A DNA stretch of 64,000 nt, from positions 26,906 to 90,905 of the forward strand of contig NZ_JAJAEO010000186.1 in NCBI RefSeq assembly GCF_020447225.1, written 5' to 3'. The DNA is from Methylophaga pinxianii. GTDB taxonomy: Bacteria > Pseudomonadota > Gammaproteobacteria > Nitrosococcales > Methylophagaceae. Every line of letters begins with the position of its first letter. The stretch's first letter is position 1. The position numbers and the translations under genes are program-made. The notes beneath the pieces are model-generated. The model had not been told where the DNA came from and ran no database searches. It saw only the letters and a list, made by a program, of their open reading frames with translations. Below are positions 20,420 through 29,885 of the stretch, piece after piece.

Positions 20420-21337
20420 ATGAAAAATCGTGCAGTGTTACCTGATATGAGAGCCGTTAATGTCTTTATTGAGATCATGCAATCTGGTAGTTTGACCATC
20501 ACCGCCGAACAATTGGGTATACCAAAATCCACACTAAGCCGCCGGATAACCCAGCTGGAAGAGCGCATAGGTCAGCCATTGCTTCGTCGAGAATCTAACC
20601 GGCTTATTCCTACTCAGGCAGGCCATATATTTGCCGAATATTGCCAGCAATTTATTGAACTTGCCCAACAAAGTCAGCAGGCTTTGGAAGCGCTGCAGTT
20701 GGAAGTAAGCGGAGAGCTGAATTTTACTTTCCATAATGCTTTCACCTGTTCCTGGCTCTGTGACAAAGTCGAAACCCTGCTGAACGCACATCCTAAATTA
20801 CTTCTTAAAATGCGTACCGGTTTTAGTTTGCCTCAAGCAGCTACAGGTGAGTCCGTGATTTTGTGGTTAGGCAAAGTCAGTGAAAATGGTTTACGCCATG
20901 AATGTCTGGGTCATCTTTCACAAGGCATTTATGCTAATCCAAAGTATTTGCAGCAAACCGGCGCGATCTCTCATCCACAACAACTGATGGAACATGAATG
21001 GGTTGATACTTTGGAACAATTAACCGATGCGCTAGTACTCCAACATTCTCAGGAAAAATCCGTCAAATTACCTGCCAGAGCTTCGCGCATCCAAGCTGAT
21101 CAATTTGTGATGCAAGCCGATGCAATTATTCGTGGCAAAGGTCTGGGCTTATATCCCAACTGGCTGGCCGAACTGAAAAAATATCATGAGCCACAATCAT
21201 TACAGCATGTCCTGCCGGCTTGGTCTGGACCAAGCTTAGCTATTTGGCTGATGTACCCTTATGGTCATTTATCTCGTCGTACCCGTGTATTTATTGATCA
21301 TCTGAAAGCCGATCTGCCAGCGAGCTGGAGTCATTAA
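20420..21337 (+). CDS. LysR family transcriptional regulator
   Basis: A 305-residue LysR-type regulator. The helix-turn-helix is at residues 15-50 (SGSLTITAEQLGIPKSTLSRR, given in part), followed by the linker helix LEERIGQPLLRRESN. The C-terminal half is the periplasmic-binding-fold sensor domain with LGLYPNWLAELK near its end. The ATG at 20420 is preferred over an upstream TTG because it has a GGGA site at 20411 and gives the usual N-terminus. It is divergent from the porin gene, its most likely target, but no T-N11-A operator was pinned down. Confidence 0.92.
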   Translation: MKNRAVLPDMRAVNVFIEIMQSGSLTITAEQLGIPKSTLSRRITQLEERIGQPLLRRESNRLIPTQAGHIFAEYCQQFIELAQQSQQALEALQLEVSGELNFTFHNAFTCSWLCDKVETLLNAHPKLLLKMRTGFSLPQAATGESVILWLGKVSENGLRHECLGHLSQGIYANPKYLQQTGAISHPQQLMEHEWVDTLEQLTDALVLQHSQEKSVKLPARASRIQADQFVMQADAIIRGKGLGLYPNWLAELKKYHEPQSLQHVLPAWSGPSLAIWLMYPYGHLSRRTRVFIDHLKADLPASWSH

Positions 21338-21417
21338 CTCGAACCTCTCATTTATGTGCTTGAAGCCCTTAATACATCAGCATACGATTGAATAAAAACT
21401 TACGGTGTTAATTAGGC

Positions 21418-22824
21418 ATGGCACAATCTCGTCCCGATGTTCAACAGCCACCTCATGGATTATCCCGCCACGAATTACTTGAACATTTACGTGCGGTGTC
21501 AGCTTATCTTCCCGGCTTTATTTATCAGCTTTGTCTAAGCCCAATAGGCCACTTCTATTTCACCTTTACCAGCACCGGCTTAGAAAGCATATTTGGCGTG
21601 ACGCAAAAAAGACTCATTGAAGATGCTTCATTACTTTTAAAAAAAATTCATTCCAACGATTATCAGCGGCTCATCAACGAAAATGTTCAACATATTGAAA
21701 CAGGCAAAACCTGGCACAATGAGTTTCGCATGCTGTGACGCAATGGTCGTCTCATCTGGGTAGAAGCCCATCACACGCAAATAAAAGAATCTGATGGCAC
21801 CATTGTCTGGACTGGGTATGCGAATGACATCAGTCAACGCAAGCAAGAAGAATCAGTACTCAATGAGAGTGAAACAAAGTTTAGATCTTTTGTCGAAAAT
21901 GCCAATGACATTATTTATTCACTATCATTAGACGGCACGCTAAGCTATGTTTCTCCCAACTGGACAGAAATTCTTGGTCACAAACGGGAAGCTGTCATCG
22001 GCAAACATTTTGAAACATTTGTGCATCCAGATGATATATCCGCCTGCTGTAGTTTTTTGCAAAAAGTAAAGTCCAGTAAAGAAAAGCTCAGCGGAATTGA
22101 ATATCGAATAAAACATCTCAACGGCCACTGGTGCTGGCATCGTAGTAATGCCGCCCCCTTAATGGATCAAAGTGGTAAGGTTTATTCATATACGGCGATC
22201 GCCCGTGATATCACTGAACATAAATTGATGATGCAACGTATGTCACACATGGCGCATCACGATACCCTGACAGGGCTACCTAATCGCGCGAGTTTTACTG
22301 AGCATTTGAATCAGGCGATTATATTAAGCCAGCGCGAACAGCAAACCCTGGCCGTTTTATTTCTGGATTTGGATCATTTCAAACCCGTCAATGATCAGTA
22401 TGGTCATGCAGTTGGTGATTTATTGCTGCAACAAGTGGCGCATCGTATCCGTCAATGTCTGCGTAATGTTGATATTGTTGGACGAATTGGTGGTGATGAA
22501 TTTGTTGTTTTGCTTGGAAATGTAGTTCATTTAGCAAATGCCCAGCAGACCGCTGAAAAAATCTGTGAATGCGTGGGCATTGCTTATGAAGTTAATGGCA
22601 AAATCCTGCATATTGGCGTCAGTATTGGTATCGCTCTGTACCCCTTGCATGGTCATAATGCTATGCAATTAATGCGTTATGCCGATGAAGCGATGTACGA
22701 AGCAAAAAAGTTACCCGACCGAGTACAGATCTACGCCAGCCCGCCACTCGGCGTAGGATTCAATAAACAAGAGAAAGTTAAGCCAGATGATCCTTCAATA
22801 ACTCCGGCTGACGATCTGGGGTGA
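21418..22824 (+). pseudogene. PAS-PAS-GGDEF diguanylate cyclase, interrupted by TGA (copy 1)
   Basis: A single frame of 468 codons broken only by TGA at 21736-21738 (codon 107). Without that stop it reads as two PAS domains (about residues 35-150 and 160-285) and a GGDEF domain with GGDEF at about residues 358-362 and an RNVD product-inhibition site five residues before it. The paralogue on the minus strand at 62306-63712 is intact and has a Leu codon there. Either the gene is a pseudogene, or the downstream part is made separately from an internal GTG near 22021 (PAS end plus GGDEF), or the stop is read through. It overlaps gloA tail-to-tail by 47 bases. Confidence 0.85.
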
Positions 22825-23332
22825 AAATTTCTATCCAATAACCGTCGGGATCCTGGATAAATGCGATACCTTTCATTTTGCCATCATTAGGTCGCTTAAC
22901 AAATGGAACGCCAAAAGTTTCAAATCGCTCACAGGCGGCATCAATATCCGGAACGGCGAAACCGATATGACCGAAACCCCGTGGATCGCTATTGCCATTG
23001 TGATATGACACATCGTCCTTATCTTCATCGCCCCAGTTATGAGTCAGTTCTAACATCGCTGGTCGTGCAAAGGTTTGCTTAATACGCTGCTCATTATCCT
23101 CAGACCACTCGTCACGCTGCTCTGGTGAAACCGCTGCCATGAAATAGAGAGTGAACTGCATTTCAGGAAAATCAAAACGTTTGATTAACGTCATTCCCAT
23201 CACTTCAGAATAAAACCGCAACGTGCGTTTCGGATCCTTGATGCGAAACATTGTCTGGTTAAACACATAACCATGTGTCGCCGGATCATGTTGCTCACTT
23301 AATCCTTCTGCTTTATCAAAATGTCGACTCAT
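22778..23332 (-). CDS. gloA: Lactoylglutathione lyase (glyoxalase I)
   Basis: Converts the hemithioacetal of methylglyoxal and glutathione to S-lactoylglutathione. The 184 residues fit the longer eukaryote-like form also found in Pseudomonas. It begins with [20 protein letters not shown] split over residues 21-40 and [18 protein letters not shown]. It has LELTHNWG (metal-ligand Glu), HIGFAVPD (His ligand) and [13 protein letters not shown] (Glu ligand) in the second half. The 3' end overlaps the GGDEF gene by 47 bases. A 39-codon fragment of a second gloA survives at 62233-62352. Confidence 0.95.
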   Translation of the reverse strand: MSRHFDKAEGLSEQHDPATHGYVFNQTMFRIKDPKRTLRFYSEVMGMTLIKRFDFPEMQFTLYFMAAVSPEQRDEWSEDNEQRIKQTFARPAMLELTHNWGDEDKDDVSYHNGNSDPRGFGHIGFAVPDIDAACERFETFGVPFVKRPNDGKMKGIAFIQDPDGYWIEIFTPDRQPELLKDHLA

Positions 23333-23357
23333 CTGTTTGACTCCTTTTTAAATAGTT

Positions 23358-24359
23358 TTATAACCAGCCTTTACGTTTGAAATAAATATACGGGGCCATG
23401 CCTGCCGCCACCATCAAACCGATGGCAAATGGATAGCCGAAACTCCACTCCAACTCGGGCATATATTTAAAATTCATCCCGTAAATACTTGCTATCAACG
23501 TGGGTGGCAGAAAAACCACGGCTGCAATCGAGAAAATCTTGATGATCTGTGCCTGCTGGATATTGATAAAACCCTGTGTGGAATCCATCAAGAAATTAAT
23601 CTTATCAAATAAGAATGTCGTATGAGACATCAGGGTCTCTAAATCTCTTAAAATTTCATATAAGGTTTCGCGCGACTGTCCCGGTTCGCGTAAATGACGC
23701 AATAAAAAGGAAATATCCCGTTGTGTATCCATCAAACATAAGCGGATTTTACCGTTACTGTCTTCCAGCCGAGCCAATTGACTAATCGCATCTTCCAAAT
23801 CAGCACTTTCATCTTCCAGAACAAGATGACTGACACGTTCCAGTTGCCGATGGATATCTTCAAGATTATCTGCGTGATTCTCGACCTTTTGTTCCAGCAA
23901 GGTAAGCAACAAATCGGTAGGTGTTTCACAACTGACCTGTCCCCGCCTAGCGCGCATCCGTAACAGACGGAAATCACTCAACTCCCCATCCCGAATGGCG
24001 ATTAATCTGTACGGCTGTAAAATAAATGCTACTGAAACCGTGTGATGTCGCCCTTCCGAATAACCAAGAAATAATGAGTGCACATGCAGACCATCCTGAT
24101 CAGTAAAACATCGAGCTGAGGCCTCAATTTCCTCTACATCATCAACGTCTGGCACTTCATCACTGAACAACGTCGCCAATAAGGCACGTTCATCATCATC
24201 AGGCTCAAGCGCGTCAATCCAATCGGCTTCCTTTAAATGATGCCCTAACACCTCGCCATCAACTTTAATTTCCTTAATCAAGCCATGAGCAATTTTGTAT
24301 AGGCGTAGCATGCCGGCTCCTAATTTGTTTTGTTCTGCATAAGGCAATGGTTGGAACAT
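23358..24359 (-). CDS. corA: CorA family magnesium/cobalt channel
   Basis: A 333-residue CorA-type divalent cation channel. It has a long cytoplasmic N-terminal domain, a stalk helix rich in charged residues (about 150-260), and two C-terminal membrane helices. The pore signature YGMNF is at residues 293-297, followed by the outer loop KYMPELEW and a short basic tail (FKRKGW). It lies between mnmE and gloA on the same strand, with 90 bases to mnmE upstream of it. Whether Mg, Co or Zn (ZntB-like) is moved cannot be told, but the GMN and acidic MPELEW loop favour Mg/Co. Confidence 0.9.
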   Translation of the reverse strand: MFQPLPYAEQNKLGAGMLRLYKIAHGLIKEIKVDGEVLGHHLKEADWIDALEPDDDERALLATLFSDEVPDVDDVEEIEASARCFTDQDGLHVHSLFLGYSEGRHHTVSVAFILQPYRLIAIRDGELSDFRLLRMRARRGQVSCETPTDLLLTLLEQKVENHADNLEDIHRQLERVSHLVLEDESADLEDAISQLARLEDSNGKIRLCLMDTQRDISFLLRHLREPGQSRETLYEILRDLETLMSHTTFLFDKINFLMDSTQGFINIQQAQIIKIFSIAAVVFLPPTLIASIYGMNFKYMPELEWSFGYPFAIGLMVAAGMAPYIYFKRKGWL

Positions 24360-24449
24360 TGTAACGCAATGACCGTTTCATGCCGCAAAGGCTATGACAT
24401 TTCAATGGCAAACAGATGACAATTAGATTTAAGGCCGCGAAATGGCTGC

Positions 24450-25808
24450 TTATTTACCAATACAGAAGCTGGAAAAGATCCGATCCAGCAAATCTTCTGT
24501 GGTAAAGGTGCCGGTGATTTCACCCAGCGCTGTCTGCGCAATGCGGAGCTCCTCTGCCAGCAGTTCGCCCGCCCCCATACCTGTCAAACAGTTATAACCA
24601 CTTTCGATAGCCAGCTGAGCACGCTGCAGAGCATCAAGATGTCGACGACGTGCCATAAAAACGCCCTCTTCTTCCGGATGAAAGCCGACTACTTCACACA
24701 AATGTTGTGTCAGTAAATCCATACCGACACCATTTTTAGCTGACAGATAAATTACTGTCATGCCATTTTCAAACGTTATTTCAGCGGGATGACCGGTTTG
24801 ATCGATTTTATTGCGAATTAATGTGAGCGATTTATCCACCGGCAAGGTAGACAGGATTTTTTCGTCCTGCTCTGTTATGCCTAATTTATCGTCAATCAAC
24901 AACAAAATATGATCTGCTTGAGCCAATTCATTTTGTGTCCGGCGAATACCTTCCAGCTCAACAATATCACTGGTGGCGTCATGCAGGCCTGCAGTGTCAG
25001 AAATACGTAACGGTAAACCGCCCAGATGAATTTGCTCACGTAAAACATCGCGAGTAGTACCGGCAACCTCTGTGACAATTGCTGCATCATGGCCTGCCAG
25101 TCGGTTATGGAGACTGGACTTCCCAGCATTCGGCTGACCGGCTAACACCACACTGATGCCTTCACGTAATAAGCGACCTTGACGGGCACTTCCTTGAATA
25201 CCGGCCAAAGTAGCCAATAATTGCTGCAACTGTTTATCGACTTGTGCTTCACCAAGAAAATCGATTTCTTCATCAGCAAAATCAATCGACGCTTCAACAA
25301 ACATTCTCAAATGTGTCAGCTCTTGCAGGAAGTCATTCACTCTTTTGGAAAACTCACCTTGCAATGAGCGCATCGCACTTCGCGCTGCCAATTCAGTCGA
25401 GCTTTCAATTAAGTCAGCCACCGCTTCGGCCTGGGCCAAATCCATCTTGCCATTGAGAAACGCGCGCTCTGAAAATTCGCCTGGGCGAGCCATACGGGCA
25501 CCGAGTTGAATAGCCTGCTGGCAAAGCCGATCCATGACTAATGGACTGCCGTGCCCCTGCATTTCAATAACATCTTCCCCGGTGAAGGATGCCGGACCGG
25601 CAAAATACAACACAATACCGCTATCAATAATTTCTTTATCCGTGGCGCGGAAATGCGTGAATTTTGCCATTCTTGGCAGAGCCAGCTTGCCGCAGATTTG
25701 CTCAGCGATGGTGACACTTTGTGGACCGGATAAACGCACAACACCGACACCACCGCGGCCGGGCGCGGTGGCAATGGCAACGATAGTATCGGTGTATGTT
25801 TCAGTCAT
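24450..25808 (-). CDS. mnmE: tRNA modification GTPase MnmE
   Basis: With MnmG it makes the 5-carboxymethylaminomethyl group on U34 of certain tRNAs. It has 452 residues. The N-terminal tetrahydrofolate domain starts with DTIVAIATAPGRGGVGVVR. The G domain is inserted in the helical domain, with the P-loop GQPNAGKSSL (residues 224-233), DTAG and NKID. The C-terminus is FCIGK, with the catalytic Cys449. Part of the conserved rpmH-rnpA-yidD-yidC-mnmE cluster. Complete. Confidence 0.98.
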   Translation of the reverse strand: MTETYTDTIVAIATAPGRGGVGVVRLSGPQSVTIAEQICGKLALPRMAKFTHFRATDKEIIDSGIVLYFAGPASFTGEDVIEMQGHGSPLVMDRLCQQAIQLGARMARPGEFSERAFLNGKMDLAQAEAVADLIESSTELAARSAMRSLQGEFSKRVNDFLQELTHLRMFVEASIDFADEEIDFLGEAQVDKQLQQLLATLAGIQGSARQGRLLREGISVVLAGQPNAGKSSLHNRLAGHDAAIVTEVAGTTRDVLREQIHLGGLPLRISDTAGLHDATSDIVELEGIRRTQNELAQADHILLLIDDKLGITEQDEKILSTLPVDKSLTLIRNKIDQTGHPAEITFENGMTVIYLSAKNGVGMDLLTQHLCEVVGFHPEEEGVFMARRRHLDALQRAQLAIESGYNCLTGMGAGELLAEELRIAQTALGEITGTFTTEDLLDRIFSSFCIGK

Positions 25809-25865
25809 AAATAAGGCGGTTTACCCCTGTTTCACCAAGGGATTAGCCCATCCTTGAATTGGCGT

Positions 25866-27509
25866 CTACAGCGCACCCATTTTACGAGTGATATACCACT
25901 GCTGGGCAATCGACAGAAGATTGTTGACCACCCAGTAAAGCACCAGTCCGGCTGGGAAAAAGGCAAAAAACACAGTGAAGACAATAGGAAATATCTTCAT
26001 CATCATCGCCTGTGCCGGATCTTGAGGCATCGGGTTCAGTTTTTGTTGGAACCACATGGATAAACCAAACAAAACTGGCAGAATGAAATACGGATCCATT
26101 GCCGTAAGATCGTGAATCCATAAGATGAAGTCCGCCTGGCGCAGTTCGATGCTTTCTACCAGCACCCAATAAAAGGCCAAAAATACTGGCATCTGTACCA
26201 GGATCGGCAGACAGCCACCCAAAGGATTAATTTTTTCGGTACGATACAAATCCATCATCGCCTGATTAAATTTTTGCTTATCGTCACCGTAACGTTCTTT
26301 CAGCATCGCAAGCTTTGGTGTCAATTTACGCATGGATGCCATTGAGCGGTAACTGGCTGCAGACAATTTATAAAATGCCAGCTTGATCAGAATCGTCAGT
26401 AACACAATTGACCAACCCCAGTTACCGGTCAATTTGTGCAGCCATTCCATAACGATGAACAATGGCTTGGAAATAATCGTCAAAATACCGTAATCGACAG
26501 TCAAATCAAGATTATCAGCGATAGATTCCAACCGCTTGTGTTCTTTGGGCCCGAGATAAATTTTATAAGAGGTTTGAGCTTGCTCACCCGCTTCAGCGAC
26601 TACCGCAGGAAATCGGATACCCGCGGTATAGTTTGTGTTATTGATGGATTTTCCGTAAAGACTGATTTCCTGTAACGGCTCCGCTGGAATAAATGCTGCC
26701 ACGAAATAATGTTGGATCATGGCCGCCCAGCCACCATTTACATCGCGACGGAAATCGTTTTTCTCCAGTTCACCAAAATCCACTTTTTCATATTCATTAC
26801 CAGCACTGGAAAACACTGCACCCGTATAGGTGTAAATCATGAAACTATCGTCTTCAGGCTGATTTCGGTTGAATTGCGCGTAGGGATAAGCGGCAAAACG
26901 TTCTCCAGACTGGTTTTCAATCTGATAGCTGACATCGACCAGATAGCTGTTACGGGTAAACGTATAGGTTTTAATGACTGTCAGACCATTATCGGATTCC
27001 CACCGCATCGGAACGCTGAGACTATCCGCATTATCACCCAGGATATATTCGGATTGTTCTGCTGTATAGGTTTCGTAATGTGTCGGTGCAGCACCCTCCG
27101 CTCGTAAACCCGACTGGGTCACAAAGAAGTGATTGCGGCTGTCATTCAAAAATTGCACCGGCTTATCTGGCATCTCCACATCCACCGGATATTGCAGTAA
27201 AGCCAGTTGCCGAATATCTGCTCCGCGTAAGTCGATAGTGGCATCAATAACGTCTGTTTTAACACGGAGTTGATTCGCTGAACTGGCAGCGGCTTGTTCG
27301 CTTTCCGGCAGAGCTGGTAATCCATCTACAGTCGTTGTTGGTAACTCCGGCAAGTCGTCCTGCGACTGACCATTGTCAACGCTAGGCTGGTTAGCGTTAT
27401 TTTGTGTTGCAACCTGTTGAGGACGCACGTAGTCATTTTGCCAAGCTTCCCATAACAACAGAGAAACAATTAACAGGCCAAAAATAAACAGAGTTCTGAG
27501 GTTATCCAT
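25866..27509 (-). CDS. yidC: Membrane protein insertase YidC
   Basis: Inserts and folds inner-membrane proteins, alone or with SecYEG. It has 547 residues, the usual proteobacterial length. Layout: N-terminal signal-anchor helix (LRTLFIFGLLIVSLLLWEAW, residues 4-23), a periplasmic beta-sandwich domain (about 60-330), then five conserved helices with WGWSIVLLTILIKLAFY, LGGCLPILVQMPVFLAFYW and NNLLSIAQQWYI. It overlaps yidD by 8 bases and is followed by mnmE after 57 bases. Confidence 0.98.
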   Translation of the reverse strand: MDNLRTLFIFGLLIVSLLLWEAWQNDYVRPQQVATQNNANQPSVDNGQSQDDLPELPTTTVDGLPALPESEQAAASSANQLRVKTDVIDATIDLRGADIRQLALLQYPVDVEMPDKPVQFLNDSRNHFFVTQSGLRAEGAAPTHYETYTAEQSEYILGDNADSLSVPMRWESDNGLTVIKTYTFTRNSYLVDVSYQIENQSGERFAAYPYAQFNRNQPEDDSFMIYTYTGAVFSSAGNEYEKVDFGELEKNDFRRDVNGGWAAMIQHYFVAAFIPAEPLQEISLYGKSINNTNYTAGIRFPAVVAEAGEQAQTSYKIYLGPKEHKRLESIADNLDLTVDYGILTIISKPLFIVMEWLHKLTGNWGWSIVLLTILIKLAFYKLSAASYRSMASMRKLTPKLAMLKERYGDDKQKFNQAMMDLYRTEKINPLGGCLPILVQMPVFLAFYWVLVESIELRQADFILWIHDLTAMDPYFILPVLFGLSMWFQQKLNPMPQDPAQAMMMKIFPIVFTVFFAFFPAGLVLYWVVNNLLSIAQQWYITRKMGAL

Positions 27510-27738
27510 TGTGTTTTTTTGTCTTTAGTTCAGGAACGGGATCCACGCCACCGGCGTGCCAAGGATGACAGCGTGAAATTCGGCGTAAGCCGAGCCACAC
27601 ACCACGAAGCGAGCCATGCGTATGAATGGCTTCAATCATATATTGGGAACAGGTAGGTTGGAAACGGCAATGCATGCCCATGAAAGGGCTTAATAAAAAG
27701 CGATACGCGCGAACAAAAGCGATTAGGATGTTTGCCAT
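27502..27738 (-). CDS. yidD: Membrane insertion efficiency factor YidD
   Basis: A 78-residue protein that assists YidC-dependent insertion. It has the family signature: LIAFVRAYRFLLSPFMGMHCRF in two parts, then QPTCSQYMIEAI, and RISRCHPWHAGGVDPVP near the end. The ATG at 27738 gives the usual N-terminus. A longer in-frame version starting at 27780 would lie fully inside rnpA and is unlikely. The start overlaps the 3' end of rnpA by 16 bases. Confidence 0.95.
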   Translation of the reverse strand: MANILIAFVRAYRFLLSPFMGMHCRFQPTCSQYMIEAIHTHGSLRGVWLGLRRISRCHPWHAGGVDPVPELKTKKHNG

Positions 27739-28076
27739 TGTGCCACCACGGTTAACCAATGTCGCTCCAATGCTGCCCATAATTGCGACGAATCCCGTTG
27801 ACTTATGTCAGGCCGTGATAGCACCACAATATCGATGTTGGATAAAGCTGATTGATGTTGCCGGAATGATTCCCGGATGATCCGCTTTACCCGGTTACGC
27901 TGACTGGCAAGTTTGAGATGCTTCTTTGCGATTGCCAGTCCCAATCGGGGATGACCGACTGAGTTTTCAACGCTCAGGACCGTCAGGCCACCGCCTCCAG
28001 TGCGCTTTCCCTGACGAAAAACCCGGGTAAAGTCTCCCGGGCTATTCATTTTCATGGCTCGGCTAAAGGTGGCCAA
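27723..28076 (-). CDS. rnpA: Ribonuclease P protein component
   Basis: Protein subunit of RNase P, which trims the 5' ends of tRNAs. The RNP signature LASQRNRVKRIIRESFR is present. The best start is a TTG at 28076, with GGGGGA six bases upstream, giving 117 residues that begin at the ATFSRAMKMNSPGDFTRVF block matching other RnpA N-termini. A longer frame from 28154 would run into rpmH, and the ATG nearby at 28082 is out of frame. Probably transcribed from the rpmH promoter. Confidence 0.95.
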   Translation of the reverse strand: MATFSRAMKMNSPGDFTRVFRQGKRTGGGGLTVLSVENSVGHPRLGLAIAKKHLKLASQRNRVKRIIRESFRQHQSALSNIDIVVLSRPDISQRDSSQLWAALERHWLTVVAQWQTS

Positions 28077-28104
28077 GTCATGTTCCCCCTGTAAACAGAG
28101 AGAA

Positions 28105-28239
28105 TTAAACAGAAAGTTTTGCGCGGCCTTTGGCTCTGCGGGCATTAATAACACGACGGCCGCCGACAGTTTTCATGCGTGCGCGGAAACCATGAGTGCG
28201 TTTGCGCTTCAGATTACTAGGCTGAAAAGTTCTTTTCAT
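28105..28239 (-). CDS. rpmH: 50S ribosomal protein L34
   Basis: 44 residues, [19 protein letters not shown] then [20 protein letters not shown], a perfect L34. Strong ribosome site CTGGAG upstream. It lies 28 bases before the rnpA start. The promoter is at 28321-28350. First gene of the rpmH-rnpA-yidD-yidC-mnmE cluster. Confidence 0.99.
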   Translation of the reverse strand: MKRTFQPSNLKRKRTHGFRARMKTVGGRRVINARRAKGRAKLSV

Positions 28240-28320
28240 TTCACCAACTCCAGGAATAACAACAGTTTTGCAGCCGGTAAGCGTTTCGCGAACGGAAACA
28301 GCCGGGGCAAAAGACATGGG

Positions 28321-28350
28321 ATTATAGAGTTTGCAGGTAGCACAAGTCAA
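28321..28350 (-). promoter_or_regulatory. rpmH promoter
   Basis: On the minus strand TTGACT (28350-28345), 18 bases, and a consensus TATAAT (28326-28321). It is 82 bases upstream of rpmH and points toward rpmH-rnpA-yidD. Confidence 0.85.
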
Positions 28351-28410
28351 ACCGCATTCATCCTGCCATCTACATTATTTTACTTGCCAAACGACCCACA
28401 TGCAGATAAC

Positions 28411-28439
28411 TTTAGATGCCCTGTATGACGCGCTATACT
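28411..28439 (+). promoter_or_regulatory. Candidate dnaA promoter
   Basis: TTTAGA, 17 bases, TATACT (28434-28439), 67 bases before the dnaA start. The rpmH-dnaA gap (28240-28506) is the classical place of a bacterial origin, but no clear TTATNCACA DnaA boxes were seen in it. Confidence 0.5.
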
Positions 28440-28506
28440 ATCACGTAAAGAGCCTGCAGTTAGTTTATCTGTTTTATCTAAACCTTATATTAGTCAAGGA
28501 GTTGCT

Positions 28507-29871
28507 GTGTCTTCACCCCTTTGGGAAAAATGCCTATCCCATCTCGAAGGTGATCTTTCAGCACAACAGCTGAATACATGGTTACGCCCCCTGCAAGCCA
28601 TCGAAACGGAAGATAGTCTTCGCCTGTTAGCACCCAACCCCTATGTGAAGGCGTGGGTTCACGAACAGCTTGAACAACAGATAAATGCGCTGATCAAAGG
28701 CCTGACCAACGGCAATATCAGTAAAATTGAAATTGAAGTGGGCACAAAAGAGTCCCTTTCTGCCGAAAAAACCAAACGCCGTATCAAAACAACGGATAAA
28801 GCTCCCGCGTCAACTTCCGTTTCGGAAAGTGAACCTTCACCGGCCATTGGCAGCCCGATGAACCCATTATTTACCTTTGATAATTATGTTGAAGGTAAAT
28901 CTAACCAGATTGCTCGTGCAGCCTCTTTACATGTCGCCGAAGCCCCTGGTACTTCTGGTTATAATCCACTATTCCTCTATGGCGGTACTGGCCTGGGTAA
29001 AACCCACTTAATGCTCGCTGTGGGCAATAAAATTCGTCAGAACAATCCCAAAGCAAGAGTTATCTATCTGTCTTCTGAACGCTTTGTACAAGACATGATT
29101 ACCGCATTACGCAATAACGCGATTGATCAATTCAAAGCGCATTACCGCAGTGCTGATGCGTTATTAATCGATGACATTCAATTCTTTGCCAAAAAAGAAC
29201 GCTCTCAGGAAGAGTTCTTTTATACCTTTAACAGCTTATTGGAAGGTCAACGACAAATCATACTGACTTGTGATCGCTTTCCCAAAGAAGTAGAAAATCT
29301 GGATGAACGTCTTCAGTCAAGATTAGGCTGGGGATTAACTATTGCCATCGAGCCACCTGAACTGGAAACACGTGTCGCAATTTTGATCAAAAAAGCGCAA
29401 CAAAACCTGATTACCCTACCGGATGATGTAGCTTTTTTTATTGCTAAACGCATTAAATCGAATGTCCGTGATCTGGAGGGTGCTTTACAACGGGTCATGG
29501 CATTTTCACGATTTACCAATCAGCCATTGTCGATTGAAATGGCTCAGGATGCCTTGAAAGATTTGCTGGCCTTGCATCAAAAACTGGTCACACTGGAAAG
29601 TATTCAGAAAACTGTTGCAGAATACTTCAAAATTCGCGTATCGGACTTGTTGGCCAAAAAACGTACTCGTTCAGTCGCTCGCCCAAGGCAAATCGCCATG
29701 GCGCTGGCAAAAGAATTGACCAGTCACAGCTTGCCGGAGATCGGTGATGCTTTTGGTGGACGCGATCACACCACGGTTCTTCATGCTTGTCGTAAAGTAG
29801 TGGAACTTAAAGAAACAGACAGCCGCATTGCGGAAGATTACCGTAATTTACTTCGAACTTTATCCAGCTAG
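28507..29871 (+). CDS. dnaA: Chromosomal replication initiator DnaA
   Basis: AAA+ ATPase that opens the replication origin. It has 454 residues from a GTG start with CAAGGAG upstream. Domain I starts at [21 protein letters not shown] (two parts). A Lys/Ser-rich linker lies at about residues 80-118. The Walker A motif is GGTGLGKTH (159-167) and Walker B is LLIDDIQFF. The domain IV DNA-binding signature is [14 protein letters not shown] (from about 417). dnaN follows after 14 bases. Complete. Confidence 0.99.
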   Translation: MSSPLWEKCLSHLEGDLSAQQLNTWLRPLQAIETEDSLRLLAPNPYVKAWVHEQLEQQINALIKGLTNGNISKIEIEVGTKESLSAEKTKRRIKTTDKAPASTSVSESEPSPAIGSPMNPLFTFDNYVEGKSNQIARAASLHVAEAPGTSGYNPLFLYGGTGLGKTHLMLAVGNKIRQNNPKARVIYLSSERFVQDMITALRNNAIDQFKAHYRSADALLIDDIQFFAKKERSQEEFFYTFNSLLEGQRQIILTCDRFPKEVENLDERLQSRLGWGLTIAIEPPELETRVAILIKKAQQNLITLPDDVAFFIAKRIKSNVRDLEGALQRVMAFSRFTNQPLSIEMAQDALKDLLALHQKLVTLESIQKTVAEYFKIRVSDLLAKKRTRSVARPRQIAMALAKELTSHSLPEIGDAFGGRDHTTVLHACRKVVELKETDSRIAEDYRNLLRTLSS

Positions 29872-29885
29872 CTGAGAGAGACATC

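Noticed and set aside
21736-21738. TGA read as selenocysteine in the GGDEF gene
   Set aside because: The intact paralogue has an ordinary Leu there and no SECIS-like hairpin with catalytic need is evident.
27739-27780. Longer N-terminus for YidD
   Set aside because: The added residues lie within rnpA and do not match YidD proteins, while the ATG at 27738 gives the normal start.
28240-28506. Origin of replication between rpmH and dnaA
   Set aside because: Position fits, but no TTATNCACA boxes or AT-rich 13-mers could be shown by eye, so not called as a feature.
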